Assembly: GCA_015057705.1 (NCBI GenBank)
Contig: SVDU01000005.1
Coordinates: forward strand, 160,304-224,303
DNA: 64,000 bases
Reading direction: 5' to 3'
Origin: Paenibacillaceae bacterium
GTDB taxonomy: Bacteria > Bacillota > Clostridia > Lachnospirales > Lachnospiraceae
Position numbers and translations under genes: made by a program. The first letter of the stretch is position 1; every line of letters begins with the position of its first letter. Below the pieces are notes generated by a model. The model had not been told where the DNA came from. It saw only the letters and a list, made by a program, of their open reading frames with translations, and searched no databases. This document shows positions 15,986 to 25,395 of this stretch, in pieces.

Positions 15986-16798
15986 TTAAAAGCTCTGCAC
16001 TCTCAGGATCCGGAGACCTATGATGATGGCAAGGTAAAGAAAATATACCAGATATGTGACCCGGTCCTGATTTCCGTACTTAAGAGGCTTCATCTTCGTC
16101 CGGCCTTCTCCCCCCCGGTAGCATCTCGCTTCCATCGCCATAGCCAGGTCTGTGGCACGGCGGAATGCTGAGATAAAAAGAGGAACCAGAAGGGGAATCA
16201 TGTTTTTCGCTTTCTGGATCAGATTTCCGGTCTCAAAGTCTGCACCTCTGGCCATCTGTGCTTTCATGATCTTATCTGTCTCTTCAACCAGAATCGGAAT
16301 GAACCGCAGTGCAATGGACATCATCATGGATACCTCATGAACCGGCACACGGAAACGGTTTAAGAAATCAAGACTCTTTTCCAGACCGTCCGTCAGCTGG
16401 TTGGGTGTGGTGGTCAGCGTCATGATGGAAGATCCTACAACCAGATAGATTAACCGGATTCCCATAAATCCAGCCACAATAATTCCTTCTTTTGTAATCT
16501 TTAAAAATCCCAAAGATACAACTGCCGTTCCTGGTGTCAGAAACAGATTGAAGCTGACGCTGATCAGCAGCAGAAATACAATTGCTTTTAAGCCTCTGAC
16601 CATGAACTTAAGAGGAACATTACTGAGCTTAATGGCCGCTGCAAGAAATACAGTCGCAATCACATAAGCCCAGATATCATTTGCAATAAATAGGGATATG
16701 ATAAAAACCATGGTCCCAAACAGCTTTGTCCGGGGATCCAGCTTATGAAGAATGGATTCCACCGGGTAATACTGCCCTAATGTAATATCTTTCAGCAT
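15986..16798 (-). CDS. ecfT: ECF transporter transmembrane component EcfT
   Basis: 270 residues, about 5-6 membrane segments. The two cytoplasmic coupling helices carry the Ala-Arg-Gly motifs (QMARGADF and, nearer the end, MEARCYRGG). It joins the two ATPases to exchangeable S-subunits for vitamin or metal uptake. No S-component is encoded nearby, as usual for a group II module. RBS and start at 16798 are clear. Confidence 0.95.
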   Translation of the reverse strand: MLKDITLGQYYPVESILHKLDPRTKLFGTMVFIISLFIANDIWAYVIATVFLAAAIKLSNVPLKFMVRGLKAIVFLLLISVSFNLFLTPGTAVVSLGFLKITKEGIIVAGFMGIRLIYLVVGSSIMTLTTTPNQLTDGLEKSLDFLNRFRVPVHEVSMMMSIALRFIPILVEETDKIMKAQMARGADFETGNLIQKAKNMIPLLVPLFISAFRRATDLAMAMEARCYRGGEGRTKMKPLKYGNQDRVTYLVYFLYLAIIIGLRILRVQSF

Positions 16799-16811
16799 AA
16801 TATCTCCCTGT

Positions 16812-17660
16812 CTATTTTCCCAGAAGCCTTATAATCTCGTCTCTGGCCTCTTCAATTGTTGTAATGCTGGTATCAATGGGAACACCGTGGGATTTCAGGG
16901 TTTGAACCACATATGTGATCTCAGGAGCTGCCAGACCCATTGCTTCCAGTTCCTTATAATGCTGAAATACTTCCTTTGGTGTATCATCAAACACTTTTTC
17001 TCCATGGTTCATGACCAGAATCCGGTCTACGTACCGTGCCACATCCTCCATACTGTGAGACACCAGAATAATTGTCATATTCCGTTCCTCATGCAGACGC
17101 TTAATCTGATCCAGAATCTCATCTCTTCCCTTTGGATCCAGCCCTGCAGTAGGCTCATCAAGAATCAGGACATCAGGATTCATGGCTAGAACACCTGCGA
17201 TTGCAACCCGCCGCTTCTGACCCCCGGAAAGTTCAAAGGGAGACCGCTTATAGTAGCTTTCGTCAAGTCCTACCATGGTAAGGGCTTCCTTTGCCCGTTT
17301 CGCTGCTTCTTCCTTATTGAGACCCTGATTTTTAGGGCCAAAGCAGACATCGGTAAATACATCAATCTCGAAAAGCTGATGCTCGGGATACTGAAATACA
17401 AGTCCGACATGACTTCTCAGCGCCCGCATATCGTAGCCTTCCTCATAAATATTTCTTCCATTATAATATAGTTTTCCGTCGGTAGCGCGGAGCAGTCCGT
17501 TTAGATGCTGGATTAAGGTTGATTTTCCTGAACCGGTATGGCCGATCAAGCCCACGAATTCCCCATCCGCTATCTCCAGATTCACATCCTTTAATGCATG
17601 CTGTTCAAAGGCCGTACCTTTTCCATATATATAATTAATATGCTCTGCTTTAATTGCCAT
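16812..17660 (-). CDS. ecfA2: ECF transporter ATPase EcfA2
   Basis: 282 residues. Walker [10 protein letters not shown], signature LSGGQKRR, Walker [18 protein letters not shown] is 5 nt from the ATG at 17660, which overlaps the end of ecfA1 by 11 bp, indicating coupled translation of the ATPase pair. Confidence 0.95.
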   Translation of the reverse strand: MAIKAEHINYIYGKGTAFEQHALKDVNLEIADGEFVGLIGHTGSGKSTLIQHLNGLLRATDGKLYYNGRNIYEEGYDMRALRSHVGLVFQYPEHQLFEIDVFTDVCFGPKNQGLNKEEAAKRAKEALTMVGLDESYYKRSPFELSGGQKRRVAIAGVLAMNPDVLILDEPTAGLDPKGRDEILDQIKRLHEERNMTIILVSHSMEDVARYVDRILVMNHGEKVFDDTPKEVFQHYKELEAMGLAAPEITYVVQTLKSHGVPIDTSITTIEEARDEIIRLLGK

Positions 17661-18555
17661 GGTTTCCTCCGTTCTCCAGAATCACTTCTCCGGGGAAACG
17701 CTCTGCAAACCGCGGTAAAAGATTCTCCATCAGTTCATCCAGTGTCAATATCCCGTCAGGCAGATCAAGACCTTTCTGCTTTAACTCATAAGCAAGCTCT
17801 GTGACCTGTGGAACATCTAAACGGTAGGACTTTAATTTCTCCACCTGTGAGAATATCTCACGAGGCGTGCCGTCCATTACTACCTTACCCTCATCCATAA
17901 CGATCACTCTGTCAGCGCCTGTTACCTCTTCCATGTAATGGGTGATAAGAAGAACTGTGATTCCCTCTTTCCTGTTCAGTTCGTGAACGGTTTTCACTAC
18001 CTCTTTGCGTCCGTTAGGATCTAACATGGCTGTAGGCTCATCTAAGACGATGCACTGGGGTCTCATTGCCATTACGCCGGCTATGGCAACACGCTGCTTC
18101 TGACCGCCAGAAAGCCTGTTAGGGGACTTTAAGCGGTATGCTGCCATACCTACGCTTTTTAAGCTTTCGTCCACCCGTTTCCAGATCTCCTCGGTTGGAA
18201 CACCCAGATTTTCCGGGCCGAATCCCACATCCTCTTCAACAATATTTCCTATAATCTGATTATCCGGGTTTTGAAAAACCATTCCTGTCTTTTTACGGAC
18301 TTCCCATAGATTTTCTTCCCTGGAAGTATCTAAATCCTGAATCCATACCGTACCCTCAGTGGGCAGCAATATGGCATTCAGCTGTTTGGCAAAGGTAGAT
18401 TTCCCTGATCCGTTATGGCCAAGTATGGCTATGAACTGACCATTTTCCAGATCCAGGCTCACATCGTCGATGGCACGTTTAATTTCTTCAATATTTTCTT
18501 CTTCATCTTTTCTGATATAATCAAATATCAGTTTAGACGTTTTTATTATTCCCAT
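17650..18555 (-). CDS. ecfA1: ECF transporter ATPase EcfA1
   Basis: 301 residues. Walker [10 protein letters not shown], signature LSGGQKQR, Walker [13 protein letters not shown]. Start: AAAGG lies about 6 nt from the ATG at 18555 (MGIIKTSK); the frame continues upstream to 18594 but without a binding site. First gene of the unit, with its own promoter (18598-18626). Confidence 0.95.
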   Translation of the reverse strand: MGIIKTSKLIFDYIRKDEEENIEEIKRAIDDVSLDLENGQFIAILGHNGSGKSTFAKQLNAILLPTEGTVWIQDLDTSREENLWEVRKKTGMVFQNPDNQIIGNIVEEDVGFGPENLGVPTEEIWKRVDESLKSVGMAAYRLKSPNRLSGGQKQRVAIAGVMAMRPQCIVLDEPTAMLDPNGRKEVVKTVHELNRKEGITVLLITHYMEEVTGADRVIVMDEGKVVMDGTPREIFSQVEKLKSYRLDVPQVTELAYELKQKGLDLPDGILTLDELMENLLPRFAERFPGEVILENGGNHGN

Positions 18556-18597
18556 AGCAAGCCTTTCTTTAAAAGTGATACACCCGTATGCCACATA

Positions 18598-18626
18598 ATT
18601 TTAGTTGAATATTGCATAACAGTCAA
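18598..18626 (-). promoter_or_regulatory. Promoter of ecfA1-ecfA2-ecfT-truA
   Basis: -35 TTGACT (18621-18626), 17-bp spacer, -10 TAAAAT (18598-18603). Confidence 0.75.
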
Positions 18627-18696
18627 GCGTCGGCATGTATCTTTTGCAAAAACCAAGGATTTAAAGCGAAAATTGGCAAAAAAACGTTTCACCTAA

Positions 18697-18743
18697 GAAA
18701 AAAAGATAGATGATACAGATGCTTCCATCCATACCATCTATCT
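18697..18743 (-). terminator. Terminator after the wall-binding gene pair
   Basis: Outer stem AGATAGATG/CATCTATCT (18704-18712 with 18735-18743), a further small stem in the loop, then seven Ts on the minus strand. Confidence 0.85.
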
Positions 18744-18746
18744 GCT

Positions 18747-19769
18747 TTATTGTACCCATAAGCCTGATTCATTAACCTTATAATTTCCAACTACCGTTGT
18801 ATTGGTCGCCAGGCTTCCGTCACCATTCAGATAATACCATTTTCCTGGAAGCGGCTGAATCCATCCGGTCGCCATATCACCGTCGGTATTAAAGTAATAC
18901 CAGATTCCATTAAGTTCCTGCCAGCCAGTCTTCATAGCGGCTTCTGAGTCCATGTAGTACCATTTCTCATCAACCTTCTGCCAGCCGGTTACAGCGTAAC
19001 CATCCTGCTTAAAATAATACCATTTTCCGCTGATCATTTTCCAGCTGTCAGTCACATAGTTACCATCTTCTGCGCGGTACTTCTTACCGTCCTGGTAATT
19101 TGCCCATACGCCCAGCGTCTCTCCCAGTTCCTGTACTACCGAATCATCAGAGGTAGTGATGTCTCCCTCTTTTAAATAATCATCCTGAGATGAATCCTTT
19201 AAAATAGCCTTTACAGTGTAAAAGTATTTATAACCGCTGTTCATATAAGGAAGAAGATCTGCTGATGTGGAAGATGTGGTCAGGCTTTTAATCCAGATTC
19301 CGCCCTCCTGATATAACACCACCTGGTATCTGGAAGCAAAAGGAACCTTTTTCCAGGATGCCTTGGTCTTAGCCGTATCACTCCAGCCTGCCTTTTCCGG
19401 GGACTCCAGCTTTGCTACAGGTACGTAGGAGAAAGTAACGACAGTCTCTTCGTCCTGACTATTCACAGAAAGGAGATTGGCACCTTTTACAGTACAGTCT
19501 GATCTCTCGTAAGAACCAGCGATATGAATGGTACCTTTTACTTTCTTTCCAGGTTCCCATTTATCCTCTTCGATGCTCCACTTCGGACTTTCTTCTGAAT
19601 AATTCACTTTTACAGTTGGCACATTAATTCCATCTGTCCATGAACTCTTACTGCCATTCTCCACGTAAATCCTTAAGCTTCCTGACGCTGATGCCGTTAT
19701 TCCGGTACCAAGAATCATGATCATGCTTAAAAGCAGAAACCATATTCCTTTCCCTTTTCTCCAATTCAT
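18747..19769 (-). CDS. Secreted cell wall-binding repeat protein (paralog A)
   Basis: 340 residues. Signal peptide with a hydrophobic core FLLLSMIMILG and cleavage near TASAS. Residues ~30-210 form two beta-rich modules, the second fibronectin-like (SPEKAGWSDTAKTKASW...). The C-terminal ~110 residues are choline-binding-type repeats of the GWQxxxxxWYYxxxxGxMxTG kind. It anchors on the cell wall; no enzyme motif seen. The domain order matches its neighbour at 19792-21021, so they are a tandem duplication. Start: ATG at 19769 behind AAGGAAG; an in-frame TTG precedes it. Confidence 0.85.
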   Translation of the reverse strand: MNWRKGKGIWFLLLSMIMILGTGITASASGSLRIYVENGSKSSWTDGINVPTVKVNYSEESPKWSIEEDKWEPGKKVKGTIHIAGSYERSDCTVKGANLLSVNSQDEETVVTFSYVPVAKLESPEKAGWSDTAKTKASWKKVPFASRYQVVLYQEGGIWIKSLTTSSTSADLLPYMNSGYKYFYTVKAILKDSSQDDYLKEGDITTSDDSVVQELGETLGVWANYQDGKKYRAEDGNYVTDSWKMISGKWYYFKQDGYAVTGWQKVDEKWYYMDSEAAMKTGWQELNGIWYYFNTDGDMATGWIQPLPGKWYYLNGDGSLATNTTVVGNYKVNESGLWVQ

Positions 19770-19791
19770 CAATCTCTACTTCCTTTCTTCC

Positions 19792-21021
19792 CTACTTTCT
19801 CCAGATTCCCTCTCCATCTATTGTAAAACCGCTGATGTTAGTGTTGACTGCTTTTGATCCTTCACCTGGATAAAAATAAAACCAGTTGCCGTCAATCTGC
19901 TTCCAGCCTTCCTGCATAACGCCCTTGGAATCAGCATAATACCACTTATTGTTATAGGAGATCCAGCCAGTTATTACAGCACCCTCAACTCCACTTGTTG
20001 TGGATGGGTTTAAATAATACCATTTGTTATCGGCTTTGTACCAGCCTGTCAGCATTGCTCCATCATTATTAAAAAAATAGGTTTTGTCGCCTTTTTGCTG
20101 CCAGCCAGTGAGCATGATACCGCTGCCGTCAAAAAGATACCATATATTATTGATTTTAGACCAGTTATTCTTTAAATAACTTCCATCTGGGTATCGATAG
20201 CTCCAGGTGTTTCCGTTCTTAATCCAGCCTACTGCTCCGGTAGATGCAGTGCCGCTGTCCTGTCCGCTGCCGTCTGATACCTTCTCCTGAGGTACATATA
20301 CCTCACCGGATTCAGTCCAGTCACTGTTCTTTCCGTATTTATCCTCAGTGCTGCTGTATGGCACTGTACGTACTTTAAAACTGTAGGTGCCTGCTTTGGT
20401 CATATAGGGATAAAAATTATAAGAAGTCGCTTTCAGTTTCTCTACCTTCTTAATAATGGAGCTTCCGCGGTACAAATATACATCGTAAGCTCCGGAGCCG
20501 TTATCTGGAGCACTCCATCTGGCATTACCAAAACCAGAATCCTTCCAGTCAGCATCTTCCGGAGACTCATAGGTACCTTTCACCGGTTTAAACGTAAATG
20601 TTACATATAAAGTATCCGTACCTGAACGGTTTGAGGAAACATAGGTACCGCCTTTAATCGAGATATTACTCGACTGATAGCCTCCTTTAAATGCATACTC
20701 ATCAGCATTTGTAGCATGCAACGTCACCTTCATCTTCGGTTCAGAACCAATCTTCATTTCCTTGCTGTCGGATGTAATCCAGTCCAAGTCTGACACTTCG
20801 TATCTGTTGTTGTTGGTGTAAACATAATTACCGCTTTCCGATGTTGTAGAAAAAGATGTCTCAGAAGGCAGAGTGTCTCCAGTGGAAATGTCTTCAAGTC
20901 CTACGTTAATCGTTACAGACGTTATAGTTTTTACAGTAGCCGCCATTGTCTCAAATGGTATGCTGGCCATCAATACCCCCAGTGCAGAGACGAAAGTCAC
21001 CAGTCTCTTTAAACGCTTCAT
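19792..21021 (-). CDS. Secreted cell wall-binding repeat protein (paralog B)
   Basis: 409 residues. Signal peptide (KRLKRLVTFVSALGVLMASI, cleavage near TMAA), an N-terminal module aligned with paralog A (the SPEDADWKDSGFGNARW stretch matches its SPEKAGW stretch), a Ser/Gly linker, and about six choline-binding-type repeats to the end. Probably binds teichoic or wall polysaccharide; no catalytic residues recognised. First gene of the pair with its own promoter (21088-21117); 22 bp separate the two. Confidence 0.86.
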   Translation of the reverse strand: MKRLKRLVTFVSALGVLMASIPFETMAATVKTITSVTINVGLEDISTGDTLPSETSFSTTSESGNYVYTNNNRYEVSDLDWITSDSKEMKIGSEPKMKVTLHATNADEYAFKGGYQSSNISIKGGTYVSSNRSGTDTLYVTFTFKPVKGTYESPEDADWKDSGFGNARWSAPDNGSGAYDVYLYRGSSIIKKVEKLKATSYNFYPYMTKAGTYSFKVRTVPYSSTEDKYGKNSDWTESGEVYVPQEKVSDGSGQDSGTASTGAVGWIKNGNTWSYRYPDGSYLKNNWSKINNIWYLFDGSGIMLTGWQQKGDKTYFFNNDGAMLTGWYKADNKWYYLNPSTTSGVEGAVITGWISYNNKWYYADSKGVMQEGWKQIDGNWFYFYPGEGSKAVNTNISGFTIDGEGIWRK

Positions 21022-21087
21022 ACTTAATACCTCCCGTTTTTATTTTAGCGGATTATAACAATAGAACCATAATATTCTACAATTTAC

Positions 21088-21117
21088 ATTATAGCCCTGA
21101 AAGCAATTGTCCGTCAA
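21088..21117 (-). promoter_or_regulatory. Promoter of the wall-binding gene pair
   Basis: -35 TTGACG (21112-21117), 18-bp spacer, -10 TATAAT (21088-21093), minus strand. Confidence 0.75.
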
Positions 21118-21165
21118 CTTACGATATTCTTTCTTTATTCTTGCGTTTCTTAACTGAGGGGGAAA

Positions 21166-21206
21166 TAAAAATCCCGATAAGGAATCGCTTCCTTACCGGG
21201 ATTTTA
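21166..21206 (-). terminator. Terminator of the alpha operon
   Basis: A long stem (21167-21184 with 21189-21206, one mismatch), TCGC-type tetraloop, then TTTTTATTT on the minus strand, just past rplQ. Confidence 0.92.
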
Positions 21207-21213
21207 TTATTAA

Positions 21214-21750
21214 TTATACAAGCTCAAGAAGTACTTCCATTGCTGCATCACCTTTACGCTGGCCGATCTTAACGATACGTGTATAACCACCGTTACGGGA
21301 TACATACTTTGGTGCAACCTCATCAAACAGCTTCTTTGGAAGATCAACAGACTTTGTATTCTTCTTTCTTCCTGCAGCTTCAGACGGAACTTCTGTTACA
21401 TCGTAAAGGACCTTTAACATCTGTCTTCTTGCATGAAGTCTGGAAGGAAGATCTTTCTTGATCTCTTTCTCTACTTCATCATAAACAGTTACTTTCTTGC
21501 CGTTTACAACATCTTTTACTCTCTTGCCGTCTTTATCTTTACGTGCAACTTTAGCTGTTACCTTAACAGTTTCAAAGTTATCTTTCTCTTTTACTGCTAA
21601 AGCGATCAGGCCTTCTGCAACTTTGCGGATTTCCTTTGCTCTTGCTTCTGTTGTCACGATCTTGCCATTATAGATTAATGCAGTTACCTGGCTTCTGATT
21701 AATGCTTTTCTCTGACTGGAAGTTTTTCCCAGTTTTCTATATCCTGCCAT
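21214..21750 (-). CDS. rplQ: 50S ribosomal protein L17 with internal insertion
   Basis: 178 residues against about 120 in Bacillus. The N-terminal MAGYRKLGKTSSQRKALIRS and the C-terminal GGYTRIVKIGQRKGDAAMEVLLEL are canonical. The extra ~55 residues lie in between (about 72-130) and are highly charged (VARKDKDGKRVKD...). Such insertions are, as I recall, usual in Lachnospiraceae. Start: GGAGG then ATG at 21750. Last gene of the alpha operon. Confidence 0.98.
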   Translation of the reverse strand: MAGYRKLGKTSSQRKALIRSQVTALIYNGKIVTTEARAKEIRKVAEGLIALAVKEKDNFETVKVTAKVARKDKDGKRVKDVVNGKKVTVYDEVEKEIKKDLPSRLHARRQMLKVLYDVTEVPSEAAGRKKNTKSVDLPKKLFDEVAPKYVSRNGGYTRIVKIGQRKGDAAMEVLLELV

Positions 21751-21847
21751 CTCAATATTCCTCCATTTGTGGAACACGGATACATGCTTCTTCGGTCTTA
21801 CTGTATCAGTGCTTAATCTCCATAAATCAACTGCTTAAGCGAATCAA

Positions 21848-22816
21848 TTATGCATTGGTATCATCGCTCGGATTCAGCTGTAAGCCTAATTCCTTCAACT
21901 TTGCCAACACTTCTTCTAAAGACTTGCGGCCTAAGTTTCGAACCTTCATCATATCCTCAGAAGTTCTGTTGCACAGTTCTTCTACCGTATTGATTCCGGC
22001 TCTCTTAAGACAATTATAAGAACGAACGGAAAGCTCCAGTTCATCTATATTCATCTCCAGAACTTTTTCCTTCTCATTGTCTTCCTTCTCCACCATAACT
22101 TCTGCAGTCTTGGCGTTCTCAGACAAATCAATGAACAGGTTCAAATGCTCACTCAGTACCTTTGCAGCCAGGCTGACTGCTTCATCTGGTGCCAGAGTTC
22201 CATTTGTAAATACATCTAATGTCAGCTTATCATAATCGGTAACCTGACCTACTCGGGTGTTTTCTACCGTCATATTGACGCGTTCTACTGGTGTATAAAT
22301 AGAATCAACAGCTATCACACCTATCGGTAAATCTTCACTCTTATTCTTGTCTGCACTCACATAGCCACGGCCTTTTGTGATAGTAAGTTCCATATAGAAC
22401 TTGCTGTCTGTACCGCCGCTAAGTGTAGCGATAACCTGATCCGGGTTCATGATCTCGATATCGGGATCAGCCTGGATATCAGCAGCAGTTACCACACCTT
22501 CGCCTTCAAACTCGATGTATGCAACCTTTGCTTCGTTGGTATCGCTGTTGTTTTTAATAGATAAGCTCTTGATGTTCATAATGATCTCAGTTACATCTTC
22601 CTTAACACCAGGAATAGAACTGAATTCATGCAAAACGCCGTCGATTTTTACCTGGCTGACTGCAGCGCCCGGTAAGGAAGAAAGCATGATTCTTCTTAAG
22701 GAATTACCTAAAGTCGTGCCATAACCTCTTTCAAGCGGTTCAACTACAAACTTGCCATATTTTTTATCTTCTGAGATTTCAGCAATCTCAATGTTTGGTT
22801 TTTCAAAATCGAACAC
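21848..22816 (-). CDS. rpoA: DNA-directed RNA polymerase alpha subunit
   Basis: 322 residues. The N-terminal dimerisation domain has the [21 protein letters not shown] signature; the C-terminal domain (about 245-315, with [15 protein letters not shown]) contacts UP elements and activators. Start: AGGAGGGG lies 6 nt before a GTG at 22816 giving [11 protein letters not shown], the usual clostridial N terminus. The longer reading from 22864 overlaps the binding site and is rejected. Confidence 0.98.
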   Translation of the reverse strand: MFDFEKPNIEIAEISEDKKYGKFVVEPLERGYGTTLGNSLRRIMLSSLPGAAVSQVKIDGVLHEFSSIPGVKEDVTEIIMNIKSLSIKNNSDTNEAKVAYIEFEGEGVVTAADIQADPDIEIMNPDQVIATLSGGTDSKFYMELTITKGRGYVSADKNKSEDLPIGVIAVDSIYTPVERVNMTVENTRVGQVTDYDKLTLDVFTNGTLAPDEAVSLAAKVLSEHLNLFIDLSENAKTAEVMVEKEDNEKEKVLEMNIDELELSVRSYNCLKRAGINTVEELCNRTSEDMMKVRNLGRKSLEEVLAKLKELGLQLNPSDDTNA

Positions 22817-22924
22817 TAATAGCCCCTCCTTTTGGGTATTTTGTATCGAGGGTCTTATACTCAAACCTTGCCCGGAAGCATAACGCCCCCGGGCGAAAGC
22901 CAGCTTCTATCAACAGACTTTCAA

Positions 22925-23518
22925 TTATTTGGAGTACAACTCGACGATAAGCATTTCATTCACTGGAACATCAATCTCATCTCTTGTTGGTAACTCTTTA
23001 ACAGTACCACGTAAATTCTCATGGTCAACATCAAGCCATGCGGGAACCATACGGCCAGCCGTTGTTTCCTGAACACTTTTAAATCTTGCATTGGATTTGC
23101 ATTTTTCTTTTACTTCGATTACATCGCCAACTTTTACGATGAAAGAAGGAATGTTTACGCATTTACCATTTACAAGAATGCTCTTATGGTCAACCATCTG
23201 TCTGGTCTCTCTTCTTGTTCTTCCGAATCCCATACGGAAAACTACATTGTCAAGTCTTCTCTCAAGAAGAATCATAAGGTTTTCACCAACCATACCATTC
23301 ATTCTTTCAGCCTTGGCATAATAGTTACGGAAAGGTTTCTCAAGCACACCGTAGATGAATTTAGCTTTCTGCTTTTCTCTCAGCTGAATGCCGTACTCAC
23401 TCATCTTTCTGTTTGCTCTTTTTAATTCTCTCTTTGATTTTTTATCTATTCCTAAATAGATCGGATCAAGACCAAGGGATCTACATCTTTTAAGAACAGG
23501 AACTCTATCAACTGCCAC
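22925..23518 (-). CDS. rpsD: 30S ribosomal protein S4
   Basis: 197 residues with the S4 RNA-binding domain (RLDNVVFRMGFGRTRRETRQMVDHKSILVNG, shown here only by its ends). Primary 16S rRNA binder. It lacks the N-terminal zinc cysteines found in many S4 proteins, so it is the C- form. Confidence 0.98.
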   Translation of the reverse strand: MAVDRVPVLKRCRSLGLDPIYLGIDKKSKRELKRANRKMSEYGIQLREKQKAKFIYGVLEKPFRNYYAKAERMNGMVGENLMILLERRLDNVVFRMGFGRTRRETRQMVDHKSILVNGKCVNIPSFIVKVGDVIEVKEKCKSNARFKSVQETTAGRMVPAWLDVDHENLRGTVKELPTRDEIDVPVNEMLIVELYSK

Positions 23519-23534
23519 TGTAATTACCTCCTAA

Positions 23535-23936
23535 TTAGACTCTTCTACGTTTTGGTGGACGACATCCGTTATGTGGTACAGGAGTTACGTCCTTGATGCT
23601 GGTTACTTCTAAACCGCATGCCTGAAGTGCACGAATAGCTGCTTCACGGCCTGAACCAGGACCTTTAACCATAACGTCTACTGATTTTAAACCATGTACA
23701 AGAGCTGCTTTAGTAGCAGTTTCTGCCGCCATCTGAGCTGCATATGGAGTAGATTTCCTTGAACCTCTAAATCCCAGACCACCAGCACTTGCCCATGATA
23801 ATGCATTACCCTGTGTATCAGTTAATGTCACAATTGTGTTATTAAAAGATGACTGGATATGTGCTTGTCCGCGTTCAACGTTTTTCTTTACGCGCTTTTT
23901 TGTCACTTTTTTAGTAGTGGACACTTTTTTAGCCAT
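23535..23936 (-). CDS. rpsK: 30S ribosomal protein S11
   Basis: 133 residues, basic N terminus, [20 protein letters not shown] signature and the C-terminal [15 protein letters not shown]. Platform protein of the 30S subunit. In the alpha operon after rpsM. Confidence 0.99.
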   Translation of the reverse strand: MAKKVSTTKKVTKKRVKKNVERGQAHIQSSFNNTIVTLTDTQGNALSWASAGGLGFRGSRKSTPYAAQMAAETATKAALVHGLKSVDVMVKGPGSGREAAIRALQACGLEVTSIKDVTPVPHNGCRPPKRRRV

Positions 23937-24066
23937 TTTAAACTAACCTACTTTCTTTATAGTTGCTCCGCCCTGCCCGCAGCCGCGTAACGCAGGGTAC
24001 GAAATCTGAATCCTGTTATTCCTGTTTTTAAAACATGTAACGTGATTCGCTGTTAATTTTAGTATC
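23937..24066 (-). other. Structured spacer between rpsM and rpsK
   Basis: 130 bp without a gene inside the alpha operon. It holds a GC-rich hairpin with outer stem CCCTGC/GCAGGG (23971-23976 with 23992-23997). No promoter or T-run seen; it may slow decay or serve as a protein-binding RNA site. Confidence 0.45.
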
Positions 24067-24435
24067 TTACTTTTTCTTGTTTGCTACAGTCTTTCTTGGA
24101 CCCTTACGAGTTCTTGCGTTGGTCTTGGTTTTCTGACCACGAACCGGAAGACTCTTTCTATGACGGATTCCGCGATAGCATCCGATTTCCTGAAGTCTCT
24201 TGATGTTCATAGCGATTTCTCTACGTAAATCACCTTCAACAGTCTGGGATTCAGTAATTACTTCTGCAATTCTCTTTACTTCGTCATCGGTTAAGTCCTT
24301 AACACGAGTGTCAGGATTAACGCCAGCAGTTGTAAGAATGCGGTTTGAACTGGTTCTACCGATACCGTAGATGTAAGTTAAACCGATCTCAACACGTTTT
24401 TCTCTTGGTAAATCAACACCTGAAATACGAGCCAT
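24067..24435 (-). CDS. rpsM: 30S ribosomal protein S13
   Basis: 122 residues: [20 protein letters not shown] start, [17 protein letters not shown](K)[11 protein letters not shown]-terminal region that contacts P-site tRNA and bridges to 50S. Follows rpmJ. Confidence 0.99.
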   Translation of the reverse strand: MARISGVDLPREKRVEIGLTYIYGIGRTSSNRILTTAGVNPDTRVKDLTDDEVKRIAEVITESQTVEGDLRREIAMNIKRLQEIGCYRGIRHRKSLPVRGQKTKTNARTRKGPRKTVANKKK

Positions 24436-24462
24436 GTGTGTAGTACACCTCCATTAATTATT

Positions 24463-24576
24463 TTAACCTTGTCTCTGCTTATGCTTAGGATTTTCACAGA
24501 TTACTCTGATACTGCCTTTTCTTTTGATGATTTTGCATTTTTCGCAAATCGGCTTGACTGATGATCTAACCTTCAC
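24463..24576 (-). CDS. rpmJ: 50S ribosomal protein L36
   Basis: 37 residues starting at a GTG (24576) with GGAGA 7 nt upstream. It begins [20 protein letters not shown] and ends [11 protein letters not shown]. The zinc ligands C11, C14, C27 and H32 are present, so it is the zinc-binding (C+) form. Short and GTG-started, so easily missed. First gene after the alpha promoter. Confidence 0.98.
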   Translation of the reverse strand: MKVRSSVKPICEKCKIIKRKGSIRVICENPKHKQRQG

Positions 24577-24776
24577 AGCAATTCTCCTTTCCGTTATGCG
24601 CCCTTTCACATGCAAAGGTTGATCCCCCGCACCTGATTCTTCTATATAAATCCGGCGGCAAAGGAGCGTCCTTCCAAAAGAGCTTTCTGAGTATACCCGC
24701 AGTGTGTTTTTATCTTAAAACCAGTGCTGCCCTCATGGGCATAATACACCCAGTATTTCAACAAAGTCGCTATAGC
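24577..24776 (-). other. Leader of the alpha operon
   Basis: About 190 nt of untranslated leader between the alpha promoter and rpmJ. Several hairpin-forming segments occur (for example GCCC...GGGC near 24730-24740). In enteric bacteria S4 represses the alpha operon through its leader; whether this one works so is unknown. Confidence 0.4.
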
Positions 24777-24805
24777 ATTATAACACTGTTTCTTTTAAAA
24801 TGCAA
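24777..24805 (-). promoter_or_regulatory. Promoter of the alpha operon (rpmJ-rpsM-rpsK-rpsD-rpoA-rplQ)
   Basis: -35 TTGCAT (24800-24805), 17-bp spacer, -10 TATAAT (24777-24782), minus strand. It lies downstream of infA, so the alpha genes can be transcribed apart from the spc operon. Upstream, a GC-rich hairpin (8-bp stem CGCGTTCC/GGAGCGCG near 24848-24870) without T-run follows infA. Confidence 0.85.
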
Positions 24806-24885
24806 GCGGTTTTTCCTATATATTTATTAACCCTTTGCCCTGGCGTGTCGCGCTCCTGATGTGGAACGCGCCGGACCTGGACGCT

Positions 24886-25104
24886 TTATTTATCTCGCCA
24901 GATGATTCTTCCCTTGCTTAAATCATAAGGAGACATCTCAATGGTTACCTTATCACCTGGTAAAATACGAATGTAGTTCATGCGAAGTTTTCCGCTTATG
25001 TGCGCTAATACCTGATGCCCGTTTTCCAGTTCAACCTGGAACATGGCATTGGGAAGCTTCTCCACAACGGTGCCTTCAATTTCAATAACATCTGCTTTTG
25101 ACAT
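24886..25104 (-). CDS. infA: Translation initiation factor IF-1
   Basis: 72 residues, one S1/OB fold: [18 protein letters not shown] start, [19 protein letters not shown] core, ending GRIIWRDK. Blocks the ribosomal A site during initiation. 5 bp after the KOW-domain gene. Confidence 0.99.
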   Translation of the reverse strand: MSKADVIEIEGTVVEKLPNAMFQVELENGHQVLAHISGKLRMNYIRILPGDKVTIEMSPYDLSKGRIIWRDK

Positions 25105-25109
25105 AAAGC

Positions 25110-25391
25110 TTACCTCCTAACAACCTGATCTTCTCTTTTGAAACATCGGATGAAATGTTTGATCTCTTCATCAGTGACTCTTTTATTTTCCCGGATTTTA
25201 TCTCCCGGGGACTGTTTCTCCCACAAAAGGGGGATTACATGCTTTTTCTTTTTTTTCTTGGGGCAGTCAAGACATCTTATTTTTCCGTCCACCAGATATA
25301 TATATTCGCCTTCCTCACGCAATATGAAGAAAAATTCTCCTTTGTCGTGCCCTGCCGTTGATTTTACCAATAAACCGGTGTATTCACTCAT
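25110..25391 (-). CDS. KOW-domain RNA-binding protein
   Basis: 93 residues with an N-terminal KOW/L14e-like motif ([19 protein letters not shown]), a [12 protein letters not shown] basic patch, and a charged C-terminal tail. Clostridia commonly have it between map and infA; its exact ribosomal role is unknown. Spacing of 4-5 bp on both sides shows it is a full operon member. Confidence 0.9.
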   Translation of the reverse strand: MSEYTGLLVKSTAGHDKGEFFFILREEGEYIYLVDGKIRCLDCPKKKKKKHVIPLLWEKQSPGDKIRENKRVTDEEIKHFIRCFKREDQVVRR

Positions 25392-25395
25392 CGGT

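Noticed and set aside
18747..21021. Regular repeats in the wall-binding genes considered as a tandem DNA repeat or CRISPR
   Set aside because: The repeats are protein-level, degenerate in DNA and of uneven length, without spacers.
21702..22019. 105-codon plus-strand frame across rplQ and rpoA
   Set aside because: It crosses the ends of two conserved genes in antisense, with no supporting signals.
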